This document shows, piece after piece, positions 25,247-34,667 of a DNA stretch of 64,000 nucleotides. The notes beneath the pieces are model-generated. The model made no database searches. It was given only the letters and a program-made list of their open reading frames with translations, and was not told the origin of the DNA. The translations under genes and the position numbers were made by a program. The stretch is taken from contig CALKKS010000008.1 of NCBI GenBank assembly GCA_937995345.1, positions 62,001 through 126,000 of the forward strand. The letters run 5' to 3'. Position 1 is the first letter of the stretch. Every line of letters begins with the position of its first letter. The DNA is from an uncultured Collinsella sp. (GTDB taxonomy: Bacteria; Actinomycetota; Coriobacteriia; Coriobacteriales; Coriobacteriaceae).

Positions 25247-25666
25247 CTAGACGAGTTTGCCTAAGCAGTGATCAATCATGTGTTGAATCATTTGAGCCTC
25301 GAAGCCCACAAAGTCCTGCTTGCGCTCGCGCATCTTGCCGTCGACGATCACGTCATAAGCAACCTTGCACTTGATATAGCGCGTGGACTTGGTGACCTCC
25401 TCGTGCGTCAGGCAGCTCTCCTCCATCTTGCTGGCGCCCAGGCCAAACACCAGACGGGGGTTGTAGAGCACGTGGGGCTCGCCGGCGTCGTCCAGGTAGA
25501 CGCAGACCTTCTTAGTGACGCCAATCTGGTTAGCGGCAAGGCAGCCGGCATCGTCGAGCGACTTGATGGTATCGATCAGGTCCTGAGCAACCGACTCGTC
25601 CTCGACGGTCGCAACCTCGCAACGCTGGGACAGGATAGCCTCGTCGTGGCAAAGCTCTTTAATCAT
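25247..25666 (-). CDS. Peptide deformylase-like paralogue with altered catalytic motif
   Basis: This 139-residue deformylase-fold protein has motif 1 GCLAANQIG intact with its Gln. Motif 2 reads EESCLT instead of EGCLS, and motif 3 reads QHMIDH: the catalytic Glu of HExxH is Met. The two metal-binding histidines and the cysteine remain. It may bind metal but should be poor or inactive as a deformylase. GGAGG at ideal spacing supports ATG 25666; the ATG at 25678 overlaps that ribosome site. It is divergent from the purine permease gene. Confidence 0.75.
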   Translation of the reverse strand: MIKELCHDEAILSQRCEVATVEDESVAQDLIDTIKSLDDAGCLAANQIGVTKKVCVYLDDAGEPHVLYNPRLVFGLGASKMEESCLTHEEVTKSTRYIKCKVAYDVIVDGKMRERKQDFVGFEAQMIQHMIDHCLGKLV

Positions 25667-25859
25667 ACGTTCCTCCATAGGGGTCGTTGTAACCGCTTAA
25701 GTATACGGTACCCACACATTTTCATGCGAAAAATACCGTCCGTCTGCTACAAAGCGCCGAACATCAACATGCGAGAAACAGCAAGGTTATAAAGACGATA
25801 TAGTAAGTGAGTTCGTGTCAATCGGCCTAAACTCGGGGCCGAACAAGGAAAGGGTATGC

Positions 25860-27173
25860 ATGGACGAACTTTTTCACGTCAGCGAGCGCAAGTCCACAAT
25901 CGGGACCGAACTTCGCGCTGGACTGACAACATTCCTGGCGATGGCCTACATCATCGCCGTCAACCCCGCAGTGCTCTCGGGCGCCGGCATCGATGCGGGA
26001 GCGCTCGCTTGCGCCACCTGCCTGGGCGCCGGCATCATGACCATCTGCATGGGCATCTTCGCAAACCGCCCGCTCGCCTGCGCGTCGGGTCTAGGCATCA
26101 ACGCCATGATCGCGGGCATCGCCACCACCATGTGCGGCGGCGACTGGCACGTGGCCATGAGCGTTATCTTCCTCGAGGGTGTCGTCATCTTGCTGCTCGT
26201 CCTTTGCGGCCTGCGCGAGGCCATTATGGACGCCATCCCCGTGGTCCTGCGCCACGCCATCTCGGTGGGCCTGGGCCTGTTCATCGCCATGATCGGCCTG
26301 TGCGACGCCGGCATCATCACCGCTGGCGCCGGCACGCTCGTCGGCTTGGGCGACATCACCTCCCCCACCTTTATCGTCGGCATCATCTCCATCGTCGTGA
26401 CGGTTGCCCTGGCTTCCCGCAACGTGCCGGGCTCGCTGCTCATCGGCATCATCGTCGCCGTTATCGCCGGTATCCCGCTGGGCGTCACCCATGCGCCCGA
26501 GGGCCTCATCGCACCGCTCGACTTCTCGACCTTCGGCGCCCCGTTTGCCAGCACTGCCGACGGCAACCTTGCCATCGTGAAGGTCCTGACCGACCCGATG
26601 CTGCTCGTCGTTGCCTTCTCGCTGCTCATGAGTGACTTCTTCGATACCATGGGCACCGCGATGGCCGTCGCCAAGCAGGGCGAGTTCCTGACCGAGGACG
26701 GCAATGTCGAGGACATCCGCCCCATCCTGGTCGTTGACTCCGTGGCCGCCGCTGCCGGTGGCTTTATGGGCGTCTCCTCCATCACCACCTTCGTCGAGTC
26801 CACCTCTGGCGCCGCCGACGGTGGCCGCACGGGCCTCACCTCCGTCACCACCGGCGTGCTGTTCATTCTCGCCGCGTTCTTCTCCCCCATCGTCACCATC
26901 GTTTCCAGCGCCGCCACCTGCGGTGCTCTGGTCTACGTAGGCTACCTCATGATGAGCGAGGCCTCCGAGATCGACTGGTCCGACGTGTCGCAGGGCTTCC
27001 CGGCGTTCATGATTGTCGCCGGCGTGCCCTTCACCTACTCCATCTCTGCCGGTATTGGCCTGGGCTTTATCGCCTATGTGATCGTCGCGCTCTTTAAGGG
27101 CGAGGCCTCCAAGATCAAGCCGCTCATGTGGATCGCAGCCCTTGCCTTCCTCGTCTACTTCTTTGTAGCGTAA
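25860..27173 (+). CDS. NCS2 family purine (adenine/guanine/hypoxanthine) permease, AzgA/PbuG-like
   Basis: This 437-residue membrane transporter of the AzgA-like branch has FLAMAYIIAVNPAVLS at the N-terminus, GLGINAM, SDFFDTMGTAMAVAKQ and SSITTFVESTSGAADGGRTGL. The last two hold the substrate-contacting residues of the family. About 13 membrane segments are visible. It probably imports purine bases with protons or Na+. GGAAAGGG precedes ATG 25860. I saw no purine riboswitch upstream. The last 14 codons are duplicated as a scar at 29187. Confidence 0.88.
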   Translation: MDELFHVSERKSTIGTELRAGLTTFLAMAYIIAVNPAVLSGAGIDAGALACATCLGAGIMTICMGIFANRPLACASGLGINAMIAGIATTMCGGDWHVAMSVIFLEGVVILLLVLCGLREAIMDAIPVVLRHAISVGLGLFIAMIGLCDAGIITAGAGTLVGLGDITSPTFIVGIISIVVTVALASRNVPGSLLIGIIVAVIAGIPLGVTHAPEGLIAPLDFSTFGAPFASTADGNLAIVKVLTDPMLLVVAFSLLMSDFFDTMGTAMAVAKQGEFLTEDGNVEDIRPILVVDSVAAAAGGFMGVSSITTFVESTSGAADGGRTGLTSVTTGVLFILAAFFSPIVTIVSSAATCGALVYVGYLMMSEASEIDWSDVSQGFPAFMIVAGVPFTYSISAGIGLGFIAYVIVALFKGEASKIKPLMWIAALAFLVYFFVA

Positions 27174-27199
27174 CGGCAAAGCTGCCAAAGCAGAACACC

Positions 27200-27240
27200 A
27201 AAGCGCGAAGTCGCAACGAGCGGCTCCGCGCTTTTCTTTT
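27200..27240 (+). terminator. Terminator after the purine permease
   Basis: AAAGCGCG pairs with CGCGCTTTTC around GAGC, followed by TTTT. The same terminator recurs after the first surface-protein gene at 29259 as part of the tandem duplication. Confidence 0.7.
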
Positions 27241-27380
27241 AAAGACGGGCAGAGCACGGGCGCGCGATATATTGCTTCCCAAATTTTGGACATTTTGCCC
27301 TCCAAACGGCACTACCGCCGGCTACATCCTGCAGATATGCTGGGCGTAATCGCATAGGCCCTATGAGGATGGGAGTAACC

Positions 27381-29165
27381 ATGGCCGCCTTGTTCACGAC
27401 CCCCAAGCGCAATGACAAAACCTCTGGAGCCCATTTTGTCGAGCCCGACGTGCGCCGTCGCACGCTGCTCGCACACGGCAGCTGGCGCCGTGTGACGCGC
27501 CGCATCGTTGTAGGCGCCGTATGCGCGCTTACGGTAAGCTCGCTGCTCATGCCGAGCGTCTCGCTCGCGGCGGAGTGGGTGGATGTCGAAGGAACCCAGT
27601 ACTACGCCGCGGCAGGCGACGAGGCAGGCACCTGGAGTTGGGACGGTGCCGACGACATGAAGCTCAACGGCTATGACGGCGGTGCGATCGAAGCCGCGGG
27701 CAAGCTTAACATTGCCTACGAGGGTACCAACACCGTGGAAACAGAGCCCGATTACACCGGTGCCGCCATCAAGGCGAAGGACGGCACTAACCAGAAAGCA
27801 GAGTTGAACATAACGAGCTCGAATAGCACGGATGAGCTCAACGTGACAGCCGAGGCAGACGCGATTAAATCCACAGGCGACCTCTCCATTTCTGGCCCAG
27901 GCACTGTGAACACCACAAGCACTACTTCCGACGGAATTGAGGCAAAGGGCGATCTCTCTATCACGGGCTCGGGCACCGTAAATGCAACGGGCGGTACCGA
28001 AGGCATCCAATCCAAGGGCAAGACCACCATCGATTCCTCTGGCACAGTGTTAGCTAAAGGAGGCGAAGGCTACGGCATCGCCGCGGGCAGCGACCTGATC
28101 GTCAAAGGCGGCGGCAAGGTAGAGGCAAGCTCTATAGAAAAAGCGGCGATTTGGGCAGACGGCAACATCGACATCTCGGGCGGCAGTCAAGTCGAGGCGA
28201 GCTCCCAGGAAGACCTTGCCGTCGACGCTGAGGGCAGTCTCACGGTCACCGACGCATCCCTTAACGCAAGCGGTGTTGAGTATGGCGTCTATGGCCGCAA
28301 GGGCATCACGCTCGACCACGCGACCGTGACGGTCCGTGCAACCACGGGCGGCGGCTGGCAAACTATCGCTCTCATCACTGACGAGGACGACATCGTCATC
28401 AAGAATGGTTCCATCGTGGACGCGCTCGCGGAAGGCGGGTTCTCGGCTGCTATCGCCAGCAGAAACTACAACCCTGGCGAGTCAGGCGGCCACATCTACA
28501 TCAGCGACTCCGCTGTCAAGGCTATAGCCCGCTATATCGAGACCGGTGGCGATGGCCCCGACCACTACAGCAACGACCAGGATGGCGAAACCATCCCCGA
28601 GCGCAGGGGCCTGAACATCGGCATCTTTGCCCAGACCAGCGAGGGCATTACGCCTGCGACCATCTCGATTATCCGCAGCAAGGTCACGGCCGAGGGGGAC
28701 ACGGCGGCGATCTTCGCCCTTGCCATGAGCGCGGACGGCAAGGCGATCGGCACCATCGAAATCGAAGGCGCCACCATCCTGACGCCTGAAGGCGGCAAGG
28801 TCATTGACTATCGCAACAAGGAAGAGCTCAGCGACGGCGTCGTTTACGAGGCAGGGCAGACCATCGGCACGGGCGACGCCACGATCGACTCCCCCTACGA
28901 TGCAGCTGTCGCCAAGAGCACGGTCATCGCGCCGCCCGAGGAGGCCAAACCCGAGGAGAAGCCTGGCGAGACCAAGCCGGGTTCCAAGTCCGAAGGCACA
29001 AAGACGACCAAGACCGTTGCAGTTGCAGTTGCAGCCACGGGAGCCAAGACCACCGGTAAGCTCGCGGCAACCGGCGACGCCTCGAGCGCAGCTATCGTGA
29101 CAGCCGCCTTTGCGGGAACAGCCGCCATCGCCGCAGGCGCCGTGGTGAGCCGCAAACGCTCGTAA
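27381..29165 (+). CDS. Wall-anchored surface protein with beta-helix-like repeats (copy 1)
   Basis: This 594-residue exported protein has a basic N-terminus with RRVTRRIVVGAV, a hydrophobic core and a cut near SLAAEW forming a long signal peptide. The middle is rich in short Gly/Ser/Thr/Asn repeats of the type GDLSISGSGTVNATG, characteristic of right-handed beta-helix or carbohydrate-binding surface proteins. Near the end are a Pro/Lys/Glu-rich wall spacer, a LAATGD sorting motif, a hydrophobic segment and RKRS. That is a sortase-type signal with Ala instead of Pro. GGGAG precedes ATG 27381. The ligand is unknown. Confidence 0.8.
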   Translation: MAALFTTPKRNDKTSGAHFVEPDVRRRTLLAHGSWRRVTRRIVVGAVCALTVSSLLMPSVSLAAEWVDVEGTQYYAAAGDEAGTWSWDGADDMKLNGYDGGAIEAAGKLNIAYEGTNTVETEPDYTGAAIKAKDGTNQKAELNITSSNSTDELNVTAEADAIKSTGDLSISGPGTVNTTSTTSDGIEAKGDLSITGSGTVNATGGTEGIQSKGKTTIDSSGTVLAKGGEGYGIAAGSDLIVKGGGKVEASSIEKAAIWADGNIDISGGSQVEASSQEDLAVDAEGSLTVTDASLNASGVEYGVYGRKGITLDHATVTVRATTGGGWQTIALITDEDDIVIKNGSIVDALAEGGFSAAIASRNYNPGESGGHIYISDSAVKAIARYIETGGDGPDHYSNDQDGETIPERRGLNIGIFAQTSEGITPATISIIRSKVTAEGDTAAIFALAMSADGKAIGTIEIEGATILTPEGGKVIDYRNKEELSDGVVYEAGQTIGTGDATIDSPYDAAVAKSTVIAPPEEAKPEEKPGETKPGSKSEGTKTTKTVAVAVAATGAKTTGKLAATGDASSAAIVTAAFAGTAAIAAGAVVSRKRS

Positions 29166-29186
29166 ACACTTTTTCGCACAGGACGA

Positions 29187-29232
29187 GTGGATCGCGGCCC
29201 TTGCCTTCCTCGTCTACTTCTTCGTAGCGTGA
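29187..29232 (+). pseudogene. 3' fragment of the purine permease gene left by tandem duplication
   Basis: These 46 bp repeat the end of the permease gene (27128-27173). They encode the same WIAALAFLVYFFVA ending with mostly synonymous changes and TGA for TAA. No start or upstream coding sequence is present. This is a breakpoint scar showing that the duplicated unit began inside the permease gene. Confidence 0.85.
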
Positions 29233-29258
29233 GGGCAAGGCTGCAAAAGCTGAACAAT

Positions 29259-29297
29259 AAAGCGCGGAGTCGCCATGCGGCCCCGCGCTTTTCTTTT
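29259..29297 (+). terminator. Terminator after surface protein copy 1
   Basis: AAAGCGCGG pairs with CCGCGCTTTTC, followed by TTTT. It is a duplicate of the terminator at 27200-27240. Confidence 0.7.
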
Positions 29298-29436
29298 AGC
29301 GCCGGTCCCTGCGCCGGCGTGCGGCCTATTTCTCCCCCATTTTGGCCATTTTGCCCTCCAAACGGCACTACCGCCGGCAACATTCAGCAGATACGCTGAA
29401 TCTAGTCGTATAGGCCCTATGAGAACGGGAGCAACC

Positions 29437-31149
29437 ATGGCAGCCTTGTTCACGACCCCCAAACGCAATGACGCTACCGCCGGAACCCATGTTGCCGAAC
29501 CCGACGTTCGCCGTCGCATAGGACTCGCGCACGGCAGCTGGCGCCGCGTGACGCGCCGCATCGTCGTGGGAGCCGTATGCGCGCTCACGGTAAGCTCGCT
29601 GCTCATGCCGAGCGTCTCGCTCGCAGCGGAATGGGTCAAGGTCGGCGGCAACAAGTACAACACCGCGGCGAGCGACGAAGCCGGTACCTGGTCGTGGGAC
29701 GGCGCCGACGACTTGAAGCTCAACAACTATAACGGCGGCGAGATCCAGGCCGCAGGCAAGCTCAACGTGAATTACTCGGGAACCAACATCGTCACTGCCG
29801 ACTGGATCGAAGGCATCAAGGTTTCTCATGGCACTAACGAGAATGCCGAGCTCAATATCCAAGGCGACGAGGGCGACACGCTCAGCGTGACATCTACTGA
29901 GGACGCTATCCTCTCCACGGGTAATATCAACATCGGCGGAGCCGGATCCGTCAACGCCACGAGCACTGGGCTTGATGCCATCAATGCCGGGGGTGATCTC
30001 GCTATCAAAGGTTCGGGCAACGTCAACGCCACGGGTGCATCGGATGGCATCAGGGCAAATGGCAATATCACGATTGACGACAGCGGAGCCGTCACCGCCA
30101 GGGCTACCAAGGACAAGGGTATTGGAACCGACAAGAACCTCACCATCAAGGGTGGCGGGACGGTCGAGGCAAGCTCCGAGAAAGGCGCTGCCGTCGAGGC
30201 CAAGGGCAGCCTCGCAGCCACAAACGCCTCCCTCAACGCAAACGGTGTTGAATATGGCGTCTATGCCCACAAGGGCATCACACTCGATCATGCAAACGTG
30301 ACAGTCCGCGCAAGTAAAGGCAGATACGGTGGCGCCATTGCCCTCTTCACCTACCAGGACGATATCGTCGTCAAGAACGGCTCCACCGTGGACGCGTTTG
30401 CGGAAGGCGAGGTTTCGGCTGCATTCTCCACCAGAAACGATCGACCCAACGAGGAGGGTGGCCACATCTACATCAGCGACTCCGTTGTCAAGGCCATAGC
30501 CCGCTATGTCGAGAACGGCGACAGCCCCATCCCCTACAGCGAAAACCAAGATGGCGAGACGAGGCGCGAACCCCAAGGCGAGAACATCGGCATCATCGCC
30601 CAGACCAGCGAGGGCGTCACACCCGCAGTCATCTCGATCATTCGCAGCAAGGTAACGGCCGAAGGAGATACAGCGGCAATCTTTGCCCGTGCCACGAGCG
30701 CTGACGGCAAGACAATCGGCACCATCAAGATTGAGAACGCCGCCATCCAGACGCCCGAAGGCGGCAAGGTCATTGACTATCGCAAGCTCCGTGACGGCAT
30801 CTACGAGGCAGGCCAAGCCATCGGCACGGGCGACGCTGTGATCGACTCCCCCTATAACGAAGCTGTCGCCAAGAGCATGGTCATCGCACCTCCCGAGGTA
30901 GCCAAGCCGGAAGACCCCAAGCCCGACGAGACCAAGCCCGCAGAAAGCAAGCCCGCGAAGTCCAAGCAGAACCCCAAGCCTGAGGGCTCAAAACCGACCA
31001 AGACCGTTGCGGCTTCAACCACGAAAGCCAAGACTACCGGCGTGCTCGCGGCAACCGGCGACACCTCGGGTGCGGCCATCGTGGCAACGGTCCTTACGGG
31101 AACAGCCGCTATCGCCGCAGGCACCATGGCGAGCCGCAAGCGCTCTTAG
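29437..31149 (+). CDS. Wall-anchored surface protein with beta-helix-like repeats (copy 2)
   Basis: This 570-residue paralogue of the preceding gene has the same MAALFTTPKRND start, signal peptide and AEW cleavage region. The central repeat domain is similar but diverged. A longer Lys/Pro/Glu spacer follows, then the sorting signal LAATGD, a hydrophobic helix and RKRS. Leader and C-terminal parts are far more alike than the middle, which suggests diversifying pressure on the exposed region. GGGAG precedes ATG 29437; the longer open frame from 29275 runs through the duplicated terminator and is not used. The conserved leader upstream suggests independent transcription of each copy. Confidence 0.8.
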   Translation: MAALFTTPKRNDATAGTHVAEPDVRRRIGLAHGSWRRVTRRIVVGAVCALTVSSLLMPSVSLAAEWVKVGGNKYNTAASDEAGTWSWDGADDLKLNNYNGGEIQAAGKLNVNYSGTNIVTADWIEGIKVSHGTNENAELNIQGDEGDTLSVTSTEDAILSTGNINIGGAGSVNATSTGLDAINAGGDLAIKGSGNVNATGASDGIRANGNITIDDSGAVTARATKDKGIGTDKNLTIKGGGTVEASSEKGAAVEAKGSLAATNASLNANGVEYGVYAHKGITLDHANVTVRASKGRYGGAIALFTYQDDIVVKNGSTVDAFAEGEVSAAFSTRNDRPNEEGGHIYISDSVVKAIARYVENGDSPIPYSENQDGETRREPQGENIGIIAQTSEGVTPAVISIIRSKVTAEGDTAAIFARATSADGKTIGTIKIENAAIQTPEGGKVIDYRKLRDGIYEAGQAIGTGDAVIDSPYNEAVAKSMVIAPPEVAKPEDPKPDETKPAESKPAKSKQNPKPEGSKPTKTVAASTTKAKTTGVLAATGDTSGAAIVATVLTGTAAIAAGTMASRKRS

Positions 31150-31348
31150 ACGCCTCTGCGCACATGGCAGCTCCCGCGAAGCCCCAGCACCGTTTAACAA
31201 CGCCACCGCCGAGCTCCCCTCCGGCGGTGGCGTCTTCCATATGCGTCCGCAGGGTATGCACGAGATTGTCTTTGGTCTAGCCCAACCTGCATGAGCCGGC
31301 GTGCGACAATGGGGGCCGTCGATATCACAACGCCGAGAGAAGCCCGTC

Positions 31349-32014
31349 ATGGAAGCGCATCAAAAGCAGATAACCATTCATGCACAGCATGCCGAAAGCG
31401 CACCAGTCATCTATCTTCCCGTGGTCATGGGCGACGGCACGGAGGTTTATGAACGCTGTCGAGAGCTCAACTGCCCGCCCTTCACGCTTGTCGGCATTGG
31501 CAGCCTCAACTGGAATCGCGAGCTGAGCCCCTGGGGATGCGACGGATGCGTGCGCGATTCCGAGCCCTTTGGCGGACAGGCGTCCGGATTTCTCGATGAG
31601 TTGCTGAACCGGATAATCCCCGAGGTCGAATCGTCACTTCCCCGCCCGCCCACTTGGCGCGGTATTGCCGGCTACTCGTTAGCGGGCCTCTTTTCGCTTT
31701 GGGCCCTCTGGCAGACCGATGCCTTTGACCGCGCCGCAAGCGCATCGGGGTCCCTGTGGTTTCCCGGCTTTATCGACTATGCGCATAACCACGCGATGAC
31801 AGCTACGCCCAGCGCCGTCTATCTGTCGCTCGGCAAAAAGGAGACCAAGACACCCAACCGCATGATGCGGCACGTACTCGACGATACGCACGCAATGGAA
31901 AAGCTGCTCGGCGACCGAGGCATCCCCGCGGCCTTCGAACTCAACCCCGGCAATCACTTTGCCCAGACCGACCTGCGCATGGCGCATGGCATCCACTGGA
32001 TACTCACGCACTAA
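31349..32014 (+). CDS. Alpha/beta-hydrolase (esterase family)
   Basis: This 221-residue alpha/beta hydrolase has the nucleophile elbow GYSLAG (Ser), the following SASGSLWFPGF typical of enterochelin-esterase/esterase-D-like enzymes and a late His in NPGNHF. These complete a likely catalytic triad. The substrate is unknown; small ester or peptide conjugates are plausible. GAGAGAAG precedes ATG 31349. A GC-rich hairpin at 31199-31233 separates it from the surface protein. No signal peptide is present, so it is cytoplasmic. Confidence 0.75.
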   Translation: MEAHQKQITIHAQHAESAPVIYLPVVMGDGTEVYERCRELNCPPFTLVGIGSLNWNRELSPWGCDGCVRDSEPFGGQASGFLDELLNRIIPEVESSLPRPPTWRGIAGYSLAGLFSLWALWQTDAFDRAASASGSLWFPGFIDYAHNHAMTATPSAVYLSLGKKETKTPNRMMRHVLDDTHAMEKLLGDRGIPAAFELNPGNHFAQTDLRMAHGIHWILTH

Positions 32015-32054
32015 AAATGGCTCCCACATGTTGCAGCACGCATGGGAGCCATAG
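32013..32054. terminator. Bidirectional terminator between esterase and uracil permease
   Basis: ATGGCTCCCACATG pairs with GCATGGGAGCCAT immediately after the esterase stop and 24 bp from the convergent permease stop. AAAA before the stem suits the minus direction. Confidence 0.65.
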
Positions 32055-32077
32055 TAAGCCCTATCAACAGCCAGCCG

Positions 32078-33412
32078 TTACTCGGCGGCTTCCTCGAGTT
32101 CGGAAACGTCGAACTCAAAGTCGTTGCCGGGCAGAATGGCATTGAGCACGATGCCCACCAGCGATCCCACGGCAAGGCCCGAGAGCGAAATGGTCACGCC
32201 GCCCAGCTCCAACACGATGGCGCCGGCGGTGCTGTACGCGATGCCGAGCGAAAGCACGAGTACCAGTGCAGCCACCAGCACGTTGCGGTTGTTCTGGAAA
32301 TCGACCTGGTTCTCGATGAGGTTGCGAACGCCCACGGCGCTGATCATGCCATAGAGCACGAGCGACACACCGCCGATTACACACGCCGGCATGGCCGCAA
32401 TGACAGCCGCGAACTTGGGGCAGAACGAAAGCACGATGGCGCAACACGCGGCAATGCGAATCACGCGCGGGTCAAACACACGCGTCAGGGCGAGCACGCC
32501 GGTGTTCTCACCATACGTGGTGTTGGCCGGAGCGCCGAAGAGCGAAGCCAGAATCGTGGCAAGGCCGTCGCCGAGCAGCGTGCGATGCAGGCCGGGATCG
32601 GCGATGTAGTTACGCTCGCAAGTGGAGCCGATAGCCGAGATATCACCGATATGCTCGATCATGGTCGCAAAGGCCAGCGGCATAATGGTGATGATGGCCG
32701 TCGTGGCAAGACCGCTGTCGAACTGCGGGCCAAAGAGCGCAAACACGGTGTTGTCCCACATGATGGGCAGACCGACCCAGGGAGCGGCGGCAACGCCCGA
32801 AAAATCGACCTCGCCGAGCGCAGCGGCAACGGCATAGCTCACCACAACACCCAGCAAAATCGGCACGATCTTGACCATGCCGCGGCCCCAAATGTTGCAG
32901 GTGATGATCACTGCCACAGCGACAACGGCAACAAACCAGTTGGTCTGGCAGTTGGCGATGGCAGAGCTTGCCAAGATCAGGCCGATGGAAATGACGATGG
33001 GGCCGGTCACCACCGGCGGAAAGAAGCGCATAACGCGCTTGGCGCCAAACGCGCGGAAGAGCGCCGCCAACACCGGATAGAGCAGGCCGGCACAAGCTAC
33101 GCCCAGGCAGGCGTAGGGCAAAAGCTCGGCCTCGCCGTTGGGCGCAATTGCGGCATAACCGGCAATAAAGGCAAACGATGAGCCCAAAAATGCCGGCACC
33201 TTACCGCGCGACAGGAAGTGGAACAGCAGCGTGCCCAAACCGGCAAACAAAAGCGTTGCCGATACCGAGAGACCGGTGAGCACGGGTACCAACACCGTGG
33301 CGCCAAACATGGCAAACAGGTGTTGCAGACCGAGTAGGAACATGCGTGGGCGGCCGAGCGACGACGCATCGTAGATGGCATCGGCGACAGCAGGCGTCGA
33401 GGATTGGGACAT
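32078..33412 (-). CDS. Uracil-xanthine permease (NCS2), UraA-like
   Basis: This 444-residue NCS2 transporter has QHLFAMFGATVLVP at the N-terminus, GSSFAFIAG, a NIWGRGMVKIVPILLG segment and AFATMIEHIGDISAIG. In the last, the conserved Glu and His face the pyrimidine. GAPANTTYGENTGVLALTRV is the UraA/PyrP hallmark. It imports uracil with protons. AAAGGA precedes ATG 33412. The upstream leader contains a CGGGCA/TGCCCG hairpin (about 33440-33465), but I saw no PyrR-binding consensus. Confidence 0.9.
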   Translation of the reverse strand: MSQSSTPAVADAIYDASSLGRPRMFLLGLQHLFAMFGATVLVPVLTGLSVSATLLFAGLGTLLFHFLSRGKVPAFLGSSFAFIAGYAAIAPNGEAELLPYACLGVACAGLLYPVLAALFRAFGAKRVMRFFPPVVTGPIVISIGLILASSAIANCQTNWFVAVVAVAVIITCNIWGRGMVKIVPILLGVVVSYAVAAALGEVDFSGVAAAPWVGLPIMWDNTVFALFGPQFDSGLATTAIITIMPLAFATMIEHIGDISAIGSTCERNYIADPGLHRTLLGDGLATILASLFGAPANTTYGENTGVLALTRVFDPRVIRIAACCAIVLSFCPKFAAVIAAMPACVIGGVSLVLYGMISAVGVRNLIENQVDFQNNRNVLVAALVLVLSLGIAYSTAGAIVLELGGVTISLSGLAVGSLVGIVLNAILPGNDFEFDVSELEEAAE

Positions 33413-33533
33413 GGATGTCCTTTCGAATGGAAGGGCGATCGGGCATATTGGATAACCTGCCCGAACGATACGATCCGAACCATTGTACGTGATATATGCC
33501 GTCCCGCACGCACCGCCCCCGCAAACGGTACTG

Positions 33534-34667
33534 CTACTTCCAAACGCGCTCGGCAATGCGTTTGACCAGAGCGACCTTTGCCCATTGCTCGTCCTCGGTC
33601 AGCTTGTTGCCAATCTCGCAACTAGCAAAACCGCACTGGGGCGACAGATACAGGTTCTCGAGCGGAACATACTTTGCAGCCTCGTGAATACGCTCGACGA
33701 TGGCATCCTCGTCCTCAAGCTCAGCGGCCTTGGTGGTCACTAGGCCCAACACGACCTTCTTGCCGGGGGCAACGTACTTGAGCGGCTCAAAGCCACCGGC
33801 ACGCGGCGTATCGAACTCAAGGTAAAACGCATCGACGTTCTCGTGTGCGAACAGGTATGGCGCGATGGGGTCATAGCCGCCCTCGAAGGCATAGGTGGAG
33901 TGGTAATTACCACGGCACACATGCGTGTTGATGACCAGGTCGTCGGGCTTGCCCTCGATGGCGGCGTTGTTGAGCGCCACGCCCAGCTCGCTCACCTTTT
34001 GCAGGTCGACCGGGCTCATGCCGGTTTTGGCGACAAAATCGGTATCGCAGTAGATACCCCAGGTGCAGTCATCGAACTGGATGTTGCGGCAACCCGCAGC
34101 GTACAGGTCGGCAATCACGGTGCGATAGGCAGCCGCGATGGCATCGGCGAGTTCCTCGTCGGTCTTATAGACAGCGCGCAGGCTCTCCTGCTGGCCGTCG
34201 CAGCGATCGAGCGTGACCTCAGAGAACGTCTGGATAGGCGCCGGGATGGTCTGGCGTGCAACGTGGCCCTCGCCCTCAAGTGCCTTGACAAACTTAAAGT
34301 GCTCGACGAACGGATGGTTCTCGCCGCTAATGGGACCGGTTACCACGGCGGTGTCGGCGGTGGTCTCCTCATCGTGGAACATATAGCCCGTACGCGAGGT
34401 GCGGCGCTCGACGCCGTTCAGCCCCCACATAAAATCGAGGTGCCAGTAGCTGCGGCGGAACTCGCCATCGGTGATGACCTGCAGGCCGGCGGCCTTTTGC
34501 TTGTCCACCAGGTCGCGAATAGCCTCTTCCTCGACGGCCTTAAGCCCCTCGGCATCAAGCGCGCCTGCCGCATAGGCAGCGCGGGCATCCTTTACGGCCT
34601 GCGGACGAAGAAAGCTGCCGACGATATCAGCACGAAACGGCGCTTTGAGCTGGACGGAATTAGTCAT
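33534..34667 (-). CDS. MetE C-terminal-like methyltransferase (YxjG/YxjH type)
   Basis: This 377-residue protein corresponds to the catalytic half of cobalamin-independent methionine synthase. Zinc and homocysteine ligands are recognisable in NTHVCRGNYHS and SPQCGFASCE, with QFDDCTWG and DGEFRRSYWHLDF for substrate contacts. Stand-alone proteins of this kind (YxjG/YxjH) transfer methyl groups to homocysteine, but their donor is uncertain. AAGGAG precedes ATG 34667. It lies downstream of a LysR gene in the same direction, a candidate regulator. No S-box or cobalamin riboswitch was seen. Confidence 0.82.
   Translation of the reverse strand: MTNSVQLKAPFRADIVGSFLRPQAVKDARAAYAAGALDAEGLKAVEEEAIRDLVDKQKAAGLQVITDGEFRRSYWHLDFMWGLNGVERRTSRTGYMFHDEETTADTAVVTGPISGENHPFVEHFKFVKALEGEGHVARQTIPAPIQTFSEVTLDRCDGQQESLRAVYKTDEELADAIAAAYRTVIADLYAAGCRNIQFDDCTWGIYCDTDFVAKTGMSPVDLQKVSELGVALNNAAIEGKPDDLVINTHVCRGNYHSTYAFEGGYDPIAPYLFAHENVDAFYLEFDTPRAGGFEPLKYVAPGKKVVLGLVTTKAAELEDEDAIVERIHEAAKYVPLENLYLSPQCGFASCEIGNKLTEDEQWAKVALVKRIAERVWK

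Noticed and set aside
25667..25859. Purine riboswitch upstream of the NCS2 purine permease
   Set aside because: No paired-loop consensus of the guanine/adenine aptamer is visible.
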